Assembly (NCBI GenBank): GCA_023078685.1
Contig: JALGAS010000004.1
Location: 3,100,001 to 3,164,000, forward strand
Length of the DNA stretch: 64,000 nt
Source: Neopestalotiopsis rosae
Lineage: Eukaryota; Ascomycota; Sordariomycetes; Amphisphaeriales; Sporocadaceae
Reading direction: 5' to 3'
Below the pieces are notes generated by a model. That model had not been told where the DNA came from. It made no database searches and saw only the letters and a list, made by a program, of their open reading frames with translations. Shown in pieces: positions 55,733 through 64,000 of the stretch. Each line of letters opens with the position of its first letter. Within the stretch, counting starts at the first letter, position 1. A program made the translations under genes and the position numbers.

Positions 55733-57139
55733 AAGTGTCACAAAGAGCTTGAGGATTCTGCCAGATCTCATCCCACGCATAGAATGGAGAACCTGCCGGG
55801 GTTGAAGTCAGTCTGCGGGGCAGCTGTAAGGTTTTCGTCTACAGACAACACATGGTATGTGGTAGACTTTATGGGTGCTGTCATTGTGGACGACGTTACA
55901 TGACCCAGCAGAGGATGACCCCGTGCGTGCCTTAGCCCGGGACAGCGACACAGCCAACGGTATGTATAGTAACAGTAAAGATTTTTGTCAGATTTCCTGT
56001 AGTGGTAAAGCGCCCATGAAGCCTAGTCTATAATACCATACAATTTTGATGATACTGTATACGAAGATAAGTGATCCCGGGATTATCCTTGCTAGGCATG
56101 GGCTATCACATCCGCCTTGGTTTCAGTAGTCATACTACGACCATTTGTTATTCCACGGAGCTCTGGGCTAGGGCAGACGATTAATGCAGAGCTGTGATTT
56201 CAAAATATTTTGAGAAAGAAGACTGTATGCTTTTTGGGATATAGCCTCTAGTATTTAAACGTTTACGATAAAGTCTTGCCGTTTACTTCTCTTTGCCCCT
56301 TTCTAAACAAGAATTATACGTATTATGTCCAGATTTAACTCCCTGAGCGCTATTCGAGCTGTCTACGATCACTGAGCCCCTGATGTGTATGTGAAAATCT
56401 CTTTACGCGTATAGTCATCCTGGCTGAAATTTCTCACCATGGCACAAGAGTTGAAGTGTGTCTTAGTTGAGTCTGTTGTGGAGTTCATAAACAGGCAGGA
56501 TTCGACCGATCCTGAAGTTTTCGGATGGTTTGGATAAGAGCATAACTGTTCGGACCCGAAAGATGGTGAACTATGCGCGGATAGGATACAGTCTCTAGTC
56601 ATTGAAGTCGGGTTCGGCATCGTTTGCGTACCTACCTCGTCTGCCATTGGCCACACCATGTGTCGCATTACCGATCACCACTTTCACGATACTTTTTGAC
56701 AATGCAACGCACCGATTCCCTCCGCTCGCGGCTGCTTGTCAGCTATCTAGAAGTTCTGGCTCTTCCAACACAATCAGTGTATCGTAGACTTCTGATGAAT
56801 ACTGGGACTACAAATCGAGGGTGATTCGAGAACCTCACCGGCAGATGCCATAGATTTTGATTTATCGAGAGGAAGAGAGTGTCCATACTTCTTATTCGGT
56901 GAGTACTGCCTGATTGGACATTTCGTGAGGAGACCCCCGCCCCCAAATCTCGAAATGTAAGCTATTTGCTCTCAAGAGTGATAACCATCACGTGATAGTA
57001 TGCATGATCATTCATGCCCAATGCCGTGTCAGAGGCTCCTGCGGGGCACTCCAGAAGTGCAGATGAATCGTTGATGGCATCATTTCGGGAACTTAACATC
57101 ATCTGCTCATCTACTACATCAGGGTATCTTTGAGCCATT
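55733..57139. other. Promoter region of the NACHT-WD40 gene and intergenic spacer
   Basis: No gene seen. ATCACGTGAT lies at 56987-56996. Confidence 0.45.
56987..56996. promoter_or_regulatory. ATCACGTGAT palindrome upstream of NACHT-WD40 gene
   Basis: Perfect 10-bp palindrome around CACGTG, 144-153 bp before the ATG at 57140, in line with the elements at 13077 and 46039. Confidence 0.45.
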
Positions 57140-60100
57140 ATGGGCTCTCAGAACAGGGTGAGGCTTCGGGAGAATTTTCGCAATTTCTTCAGTAGGAAAC
57201 CCAAGAACCCCGAACCGAAATCGTCTGGGGCGGCAATATCAGCGGTTTTGACATCTGCACCAGCAACATCCCTATCAGTAGCTTCGCAATTAGTACCACA
57301 AATATCTGAAACAGCGACATCTAGAGCGTCAAAAGCAACTACTTCAAACGATGAACCCGTCCATCGTCCATCACCTTCTGCCACCAATGAGAACACCTCG
57401 CTACCTGTCGCACCGGCTGCGACGACATCACCAGAGGACACAACACCACTACAATCTGAGATCTGGAACGAAGCTTATGATGGTCTCAGAGAAGATGAGC
57501 AGGTGATTGTCGAGGCTTACGAACGGATACTATCAGGCCAAATTGAGACTGGTGCTGCATCAGCTATAGAAGTTGAAGGTTACCATGAGAATGCCATCGA
57601 GACGGCCTCGCGGCAAGACCAGTTGAAGAAGTTGCCGGAAGATGGTCAGGCTAGGACCGAAAAGATAAGCAAGATCAAGGGCAAAATCAAAGGTGTCGTG
57701 GAACCATTTGATAAGCTGCGTGTGATTATATCTTTGGCGGTCAACACCGAGCCCGCCGCCGCGACAGCCTGGACTGGCATCACAGCTGTACTGGATGTAA
57801 GTACACTTTTCATTTCTTCTTCCTGTTTACCCATTCCGTCTCTGAAACAGCCAGCTAACCATTCAAAGATTCTTGCTTCGCCCTTGTCAGAGCCTGGAGC
57901 AAATCGGGAGGGCATCAAATACATCTTGGAGCGAGCGGAATGGTACTGGCAGCTCTCATCATTACTTTTCAACTCTGATATCGACAAGTCTCTCACCGGG
58001 GTACAAGCAAGTCTGAGAGGAAGTATTGTGAGACTCTACAAAAAGCTTCTGCTCTACCAGATGAAAAGTGTCTGTCTCTATGGTCGCTGTGAAGCTGCCG
58101 TCATTGTGCGGGATCTGTTCAAGTTGGATGACTGGAAAGCGCAGATGACTGCAATTGAAAACGAGGCAGAGCGTGTTCGAAAAGACGTGATTCAATTTGG
58201 AGCCTTTCATTTGGGCTCCCGCCTGGAGACAATCGACCACAGTCTCCAAGAAGTGCGCACAGACTTACAGGCTATTACTGCAGCGATACAGGAATTTGGC
58301 AATGAGGAGCGCGAACGCAATGAACACGACAAGGACACAAACTTCATAAAGAAGCTATCCAATGTTCAACCCGAATCCGTGAAGCAAGATATCGTGATAA
58401 GCAAAGGTGGATTCATGAAAGAAGCCTACGACTTGGTGCTTCAGCAGAGCAATTTTGCAACGCTGCAGAGCGACGACAACACGAGAGTCATCTGGATCAC
58501 TGGCAACCCGGGCAAGGGGAAAACAATGTTTCTCTGTGGTGTGATTGATGAAATTGTCGAACGGCAAAAACTTCGAATGACGGCGTACTTCTTCTGCCGG
58601 GCAGACAATCAAAATACAAACACGGCTAATTCGGTAATTCGCGGGCTTTTGTATCACATTTGCGACCAGAGCCCAGGCATCGCACGTCGTCTTCGCAAAA
58701 GGTTTGAAAAACAGCCCGAGAATCTCATCCAAGACGACAGCGGCCCGGCTTCTCGGGAGCTGGAGAAGATGCTATCAGAGGTGTTGGACCAGCCAAGTAT
58801 GCGACGAGCTGTGCTTGTGGTTGACGCTATCGATGAATGCAGTATCGACAGCATCGAAACCCTCTTTGGAATCATCAGACGACTTTCGCGAAAACACCAC
58901 ACGCAGTGGATCGTATCGACTCGTACATCCAACACCTATCGCAGCTTCTTGGCCGATGCAGACTTCGATGTTAATCCTGCATACTTGGAGCTCAATGGCA
59001 GCGTTGACTCGGCAGCCATACAAGCCTTCATCGAGTACAAGGTCGACCGTTTGGCCAAAGATAACAAGTATGATGGACATATCAAGCGACGTGTGCTCGA
59101 AACTTTATCTGACAAGGCTGGCGATACCTTTCTATGGGTAGCTCTCGTGTGTCTAGAGCTCAAGGCTTTAGGCAATGCAACTCGACACATCGACGCAACC
59201 CTCTTGGACATGCCCCAGGAGCTGAATGGTTTATATAAACGCATGTTGGATAAATCGTATGCTTCACGTGATGGACAATTCTGCCGCCAAATCTTGCCAC
59301 TAGTATGCATATCGCGTCGTCCTCTGACACTCGACGAGCTGCAGACCCTGGTAGCTGGTATGCACGGTCTATCGGATACAGAAACCAGGGACATTGTAGC
59401 CAACTGCGGCTCGTTCTTGACACTTCAGAGGACTGGGGCTGGCTCAGAAACTCTCACCTTTATTCATGAGTCTGCGCGTGAATATTTGAAAGATGCAGCA
59501 CAAATAGTTGTGTTTCCCAATGGCATTCACGAGCAGCATCGATCGGTTCTAGAACAGTCCCTGACAGTCATCAAATTGCTTCCCCGAGATGTTTATAATT
59601 TGGGTGCACCTGGTGTTAACATCACGGAGATCGAGGTACCGCAGCCTGATCCTCTTTCGTGTTTCCGATACAGCTGTCTCCATTGGCTGGAGCATGCTGC
59701 TCATGTTCTCGAACACCACTGCTGGGGTGATCCAGAGGATGAATATATCAGGTCATTCATCCAAGAAGACCTCTTGCATTGGCTCGAAGCCCTTAGTCTG
59801 ATGAAGAGCCTACCTCAGGCAACGGCAGGCTTTCAAAAGGTCAACATGTTTTTTAGATCCAGTATCAGGCCTGTTTCTCGAGATCTGAATAATCTGGTCG
59901 AAGAGGCGCGCCGCTTCATTCTTTACAACAAAGTCTGCATTGAGACGGCTCCTTTACAGGTGTACGCATCTGCAATACTATTTTGGCCTCGAGATGGCAC
60001 TGGAAAAATCAAGGACTGGTACCAAAGTAAGCTGGATTGGGTGACTATGCATCCCGAAACTGTTACACTCTCATCATCTCGGCATGTTCAGGAGCTCCCG

Positions 60101-61468
60101 TGTGGTCATGAACCTTTTTTAATTGCAATTTCGACTGAAGGCCGCCACGTTGCTGTTGCTACATTGATCAAACGGGATAAGCAGAAAATTGAGGTTTGGG
60201 ACGTGCACGCGAGTCACCGAGTCCAATGCGGCACGTCTGACGAACAAGTCACGGCGATAGCATTCTCTCATGATGACAAAAACATCATTGTTGTGCCCGC
60301 TGAGGGCACCATACGACATTTGAATATCGACTCGGGAAAATGGATTGATGGCTTTAGGCATCACTTTTCTTACATTGATGATGCCGTTTTCTCGCCGAAA
60401 AGTCAATTCGTGGCTCTTCAGTCAGACAGCGACCAGTTTATTGTAGACCTCGCTGATGAGCGCCATATCCAATCAATACGCAATGGAAATTCCCCCAGAT
60501 TCTCACCGGATGAGAATCTGCTGATAACCCATTGGAGTCGATATATTACCTTGTGGAAACTTGGTCATGACGACCCTATTTGGACGGTCTCAGTCGATTT
60601 ACGAATTCGAGACGTAGCGTTCTTTGGAGATGAGCAAGTGGCCTTCTTATGCTTGGATGAACCTAATATCATCGTTCGAGCAACGAAAGATGGCTCTGAA
60701 ATTTTCACCTTACCATGCGGGGAACATATGCAGTCAATCACATGGTTAGGCAATGGCTTGGGCTACATGGGCTTGTCCGGAGACGAGATATTAATACATG
60801 AAGAGACCGGGCGCGACTGCATTAAAAGACTGTCCATCCCTTCCTCGGCCTGTTTCCAGGATTGGTCAGTCGAGAAAGAAGCTTACACTTTCTGCCACAC
60901 CGCTCAATCCGTTGCATGGTGCGGGCACTCAGCTGTTCACTTATGGGACATGAACATTCCAATGAGCGGGTTAGGTGGAAGCACTCCTCATGATCTGCGT
61001 GATCCGTGTACTGGAGTTGTTTTGGCTCCTGGCACTAGTGATGAGTTATTGCTTGTTGCACCGCACTATGATGCTATGACAGTCTGGTCTAGGCGTGACG
61101 GGAAGATCTTGAGCTCAATTCTCGATAATGAGAGACGTTACGATCAACACGCTTTCTTTTCTCCCACCGGCAGATATCTTACTGTCAAAAATGATAAGGA
61201 ACGGAAATGGGGAAGATTGATCTTCGACACAAAACATGGCCTTATTAGTGGTCGTCTGCAGAGCATTTGCAGGCAGTCGATATGTGCCGACTTTTCTGCA
61301 AACGGGGACTGTATTGCGTTCGCACTTGGAAACGAGGGCGTACAGGTTTGGGAACTCGCCACGCAAGACCTTACAGCATCCATACCTCGACATGCCAGCA
61401 TGGTCAAATTCTCTCATAGTAGTCAATTCCTGGCTATTATTGATGGAGGACATATTGAAATCTGGTAA
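57140..61468 (+). CDS. NACHT-WD40 (NWD) NLR-type protein, prematurely stopped
   Basis: ATG 57140, one 72-nt intron (57797-57868, in-frame, GTAAGT...AAAG), stop TAA 61466-61468: 1418 residues when spliced. The N-terminal region is low complexity, then a NACHT-N domain (SEIWNEAYDGLREDEQVIVE). Residues about 430-600 form the NACHT NTPase with P-loop WITGNPGKGKT at 58491-58523 and Walker B region VLVVDAIDEC. Then comes a helical segment and a degenerate WD40 propeller (from about residue 970). This is the fungal STAND receptor layout used in heterokaryon incompatibility and cell death. The usual C-terminal propeller end lies in the same frame after the stop (see next feature), so this allele seems truncated or read through. 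Upstream ATCACGTGAT element. Confidence 0.85.
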   Translation: MGSQNRVRLRENFRNFFSRKPKNPEPKSSGAAISAVLTSAPATSLSVASQLVPQISETATSRASKATTSNDEPVHRPSPSATNENTSLPVAPAATTSPEDTTPLQSEIWNEAYDGLREDEQVIVEAYERILSGQIETGAASAIEVEGYHENAIETASRQDQLKKLPEDGQARTEKISKIKGKIKGVVEPFDKLRVIISLAVNTEPAAATAWTGITAVLDVSTLFISSSCLPIPSLKQPANHSKILASPLSEPGANREGIKYILERAEWYWQLSSLLFNSDIDKSLTGVQASLRGSIVRLYKKLLLYQMKSVCLYGRCEAAVIVRDLFKLDDWKAQMTAIENEAERVRKDVIQFGAFHLGSRLETIDHSLQEVRTDLQAITAAIQEFGNEERERNEHDKDTNFIKKLSNVQPESVKQDIVISKGGFMKEAYDLVLQQSNFATLQSDDNTRVIWITGNPGKGKTMFLCGVIDEIVERQKLRMTAYFFCRADNQNTNTANSVIRGLLYHICDQSPGIARRLRKRFEKQPENLIQDDSGPASRELEKMLSEVLDQPSMRRAVLVVDAIDECSIDSIETLFGIIRRLSRKHHTQWIVSTRTSNTYRSFLADADFDVNPAYLELNGSVDSAAIQAFIEYKVDRLAKDNKYDGHIKRRVLETLSDKAGDTFLWVALVCLELKALGNATRHIDATLLDMPQELNGLYKRMLDKSYASRDGQFCRQILPLVCISRRPLTLDELQTLVAGMHGLSDTETRDIVANCGSFLTLQRTGAGSETLTFIHESAREYLKDAAQIVVFPNGIHEQHRSVLEQSLTVIKLLPRDVYNLGAPGVNITEIEVPQPDPLSCFRYSCLHWLEHAAHVLEHHCWGDPEDEYIRSFIQEDLLHWLEALSLMKSLPQATAGFQKVNMFFRSSIRPVSRDLNNLVEEARRFILYNKVCIETAPLQVYASAILFWPRDGTGKIKDWYQSKLDWVTMHPETVTLSSSRHVQELPCGHEPFLIAISTEGRHVAVATLIKRDKQKIEVWDVHASHRVQCGTSDEQVTAIAFSHDDKNIIVVPAEGTIRHLNIDSGKWIDGFRHHFSYIDDAVFSPKSQFVALQSDSDQFIVDLADERHIQSIRNGNSPRFSPDENLLITHWSRYITLWKLGHDDPIWTVSVDLRIRDVAFFGDEQVAFLCLDEPNIIVRATKDGSEIFTLPCGEHMQSITWLGNGLGYMGLSGDEILIHEETGRDCIKRLSIPSSACFQDWSVEKEAYTFCHTAQSVAWCGHSAVHLWDMNIPMSGLGGSTPHDLRDPCTGVVLAPGTSDELLLVAPHYDAMTVWSRRDGKILSSILDNERRYDQHAFFSPTGRYLTVKNDKERKWGRLIFDTKHGLISGRLQSICRQSICADFSANGDCIAFALGNEGVQVWELATQDLTASIPRHASMVKFSHSSQFLAIIDGGHIEIW

Positions 61469-62095
61469 TTTCTGTCACCAGCACAATGCCTTCAGACTAT
61501 CAATTTTCAAGACAAGTACGTCTCTTCTGTCGCATTCTCACTTGATGACAAATGTTTGGTGATAGCTAGCATCGATCACGTTCACATTTGGCATATTGAT
61601 AGTAATAAGGCAAGTCGTGAGCTTCGCTGGAGTCACAAAGGACAACTACATGGTCCTATCTCCCTGGCCCTTTCATCTGATGGCAATTTGGTCGCTGTCG
61701 TGTTTAATTATGACGTCTGGATCTGGAATCTGAGTCAGCCTGCACCTACGCCTCTATATCAGAAGCTCCCACATGAGACGAGAACATGCTCGTTCGCTAT
61801 CGATTCTCCACGCCTACTTGTTGACGGCGGTGCTGTGGCCGTGTCTTCATTATCTGGTGTGGGTGAAGGTAATAGCTTAGTTGGTGTCCAAGACTGTTTG
61901 AGATATAAAGGATACGGTATAAGCGTGGACAGCAAATGGATAACAAGAGACGGCCAAAATCTACTATATCTACCCGGCGAGTACCGCGTAAAACAGCATT
62001 CAAAGCATCTGCGTTGGAGAGAAAGAGTCTCATTTCAGGATTCAATGGTGGCCTTTGCGGTCCCGGAAGGACCTCTTTATCTTTTGCAATTCTAG
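61469..62095 (+). pseudogene. Severed C-terminus of the NACHT-WD40 protein
   Basis: In the same frame as the upstream gene the sequence runs FLSPAQCLQTINFQDKYVSS, then VAFSLDDKCLVIA, HVHIWHID, DGNLVAVVFNYDVWIWNL and GYGISVDSKWITRDGQNLLY, to a stop at 62093-62095. The last block is the conserved end of fungal NACHT-WD40 proteins. A single TAA separates it from the rest; no phase-correct intron removes that codon. Confidence 0.75.
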
Positions 62096-64000
62096 GCTCA
62101 TACCAGCCTGTATACCGCCATTCGTTCGGATCATTGCCAACGCTATCTGAAGCTTCTACCCGTTATCATACTGTTCATAAAACGTGGCTCTATGCTCCTA
62201 TTCATGGTCTCCTTCTATAGCAAGATCAATTGTTTGAACATTTACCCGAGCTCAGATACGAATTTAGTGAGAGGAACGGTGATAATTCAGATGATCTCCC
62301 AAGAATACATCTCTGAGCTTGTTGCGAAGCGTCTTTGAGTATTGTGTGGCCCTCCTCTCTCTTCACCATGGCTGTGCTGATGAGATGAATCGCGTAGATT
62401 TTGTGACATCTGTAATTCCCTATAAATAGTGCAGCTCTATAAGTCACCTCCAAACTTTATGCGCAAGGTCTGTAATGATGATTCCATGCATATGTCTCCA
62501 GCTTCTAACGTGTTAACTGCTTCCAAGAAATTGTATGTGCATGCGCCGACTGCGGTTGACCAAGCTTTCAACGCCAAAGGCCAGGCTATATCGACCATTT
62601 CCCTCTTCGTTCATTGAGGACAACCTCAGCTCAACTGATTCGTTCTGTGCACATTGGGCAACGTATATGTCATTTGCCTCGAACTCATATCAGGGCATCA
62701 CACGATCATCCCATCGATAGTTTTCACGATACAAATCGGCTTTTTTTAAGTAACATGGTACACTAAGGTAGCAAAAGTCTCCGTATTTTGCGTAGATGAT
62801 AAACCTGTAGGCTTTAGTTACTTTGTGTTAATTTTTTTCAGTTCTTGAAACAGTTATAAAAAAGTGTTAAATCGCCCTCAGAGTCCCTCGTATGCTGGTG
62901 TCCTTATCGTCACCCCATAATGTATGGTGGAAGATCTCAGACCACGCGCCGTTCAAGCCATTTCGGAGTTGCAGGAGATCTAGATCCAGATCTCAAGATG
63001 CGGGTTACGACGCATGGCTGCGAGCTATCGAAAACGGCGGCGCCCGACATGAAAGAAGCAGTCCGGGGCCGGGGAGACGTACGATGCTGGAATTCCATGG
63101 CTTGCGCAGCTCCGAGGTGGCATCGCAGGAACTGGGCGGCGCTATGGGCTACTGGCTTACAGATGTGGTCATTGGGGTGGCGTTGATTACTACAATGTGC
63201 AGAGAGTATAGTGGGCACGATTCGGGGCGCCAACCGAGAAAGCTTGGTTCCTTCAGTCTTTCTGGTCTGGATCCCCTCTGCTGCGCCGTTGAAACGTCAA
63301 ACCGTCTGATATCGAACGAGCAGGTGGGTTCTGTGTGTCCGAGACTTTAGAGGTCTTGATCCGATGCGCGATACGCACCGAAAGATTCACTAGCGAAGAC
63401 TTGTATAATTGTTGCACATCTGATGCACATCTTGACAATGGACAAAGTATGCACGTACTCTGTAGATCGTGGCAATCTGCCTATATCGTACTTGTTCTGT
63501 TGCAAAAAAGCCAGTCAATCAGCCAGCCCCCCTTTTCCTGGTTTTGCATCAAGCGCTATCAGCCTCACCTGGAACTGACAACGAGCCTCACTAAAGCGAC
63601 GAGACGGCAGGGCGATCAAAGATACGCCTGACCAATGAGTGCGCTCAATCTGCATCATGACTGCTATTTCCAATACTTCATATGCCTTGTTTCTTCGACG
63701 ATTGAGCCCCTGAACATCGCAATTCCCATTTGCCTTCTTCACAGGGCTGGATTTTTTGTTTCTTGCCCTTAACCGGCCCCTTGCCTGGGGGGGAAGGGTT
63801 CTAGTGCCAAAGTGCGTGCGTTTGCGTGGGCTGCGGTAATGGCATCCGCTCGTTTCCCATTGATTTTCTCTTGCACAGCCGCAGCGATGGACAGTTGATC
63901 CAAGCTATCGGGACCACTATTTGATGGTCGAGATCTGGGCCGTCTCTTTTTTAGGGACACCACTGGGAAAAAAAAAATGCTTGGCAACGCCTTTTTCCGC
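62096..64000. other. Right-end region, no confident gene
   Basis: Short unsupported frames only. A minus-strand frame at 63769-63987 (72 residues, starting near a T-rich tract and CCCAG acceptor-like sequence) has Arg/Lys-rich and Ala-rich protein-like content (KKRRPRSRPSNSG, KRADAITAAHANARTLALE). It may be an exon of a gene that enters from beyond the window; a run of seven C at about 63785 sits just where its frame ends. Confidence 0.35.

Overview
The window is genomic DNA from a filamentous ascomycete (Pezizomycotina; a Sordariomycete-like gene repertoire, genus not determinable from sequence alone). The grounds are: protein genes split by short 49-96 nt GTAAGT-type introns; three HET-domain genes, a NACHT-WD40 gene and a TPR-type NLR end; a fungal-type histone H1 with four introns; fungal secreted glycosidases; and polyketide tailoring families. 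No rRNA, tRNA, CRISPR or intact transposon was seen.

Layout, left to right. 0-1.2 kb: 3' end of a TPR-repeat NLR gene. 2.4-5.2 kb: a secreted, probably GPI-anchored protein and a UbiA-family membrane terpene cyclase/prenyltransferase. 5.2-9.7 kb: a gene-poor stretch. 9.7-18.4 kb (all minus strand): an amidohydrolase-2 decarboxylase-like enzyme, a HET protein whose downstream exons encode a zinc knuckle, a two-repeat protein with an apparent frameshift, and a sterol-glucosyltransferase-like UGT. 19.5-33.8 kb (all plus strand): a 4-TM protein, a GH78 rhamnosidase, a small conserved protein, a fused EthD decarboxylase/DUF1772 anthrone oxygenase, an ABM-fold protein, a GH28 rhamnogalacturonan hydrolase, a secreted alpha/beta hydrolase and a nine-exon sugar transporter. 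36-39 kb: a 55-residue secreted peptide and a Bor1-like transporter. 40.3-40.8 kb: a broken gene. 41.8-45.9 kb: two convergent HET genes. 50.5-55.7 kb: two housekeeping-type genes, histone H1 and a proline-rich protein. 57.1-62.1 kb: a NACHT-WD40 gene with an in-frame stop before its conserved C-terminus.

Functionally, four themes are interleaved. (1) Self/non-self recognition and programmed cell death: five HET/NLR loci in 64 kb. (2) Degradation and uptake of pectin rhamnogalacturonan-I (GH78, GH28, sugar transporter). (3) Secondary metabolism without a core synthase in view: MdpH-like fusion, ABM protein, UbiA cyclase, 6-MSA-decarboxylase-like amidohydrolase. (4) A right-hand block of conserved housekeeping genes. 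The most notable observations are a TCAYGTGA palindrome 100-180 bp upstream of all four HET/NACHT genes whose starts are visible, a correctly phased set of introns joining a HET domain to a CCHC zinc knuckle, and two TCGN5CGR sites ahead of the anthraquinone-type fusion gene. Exon coordinates were worked out by hand from GT-AG signals and reading-frame continuity; no search or alignment was run.
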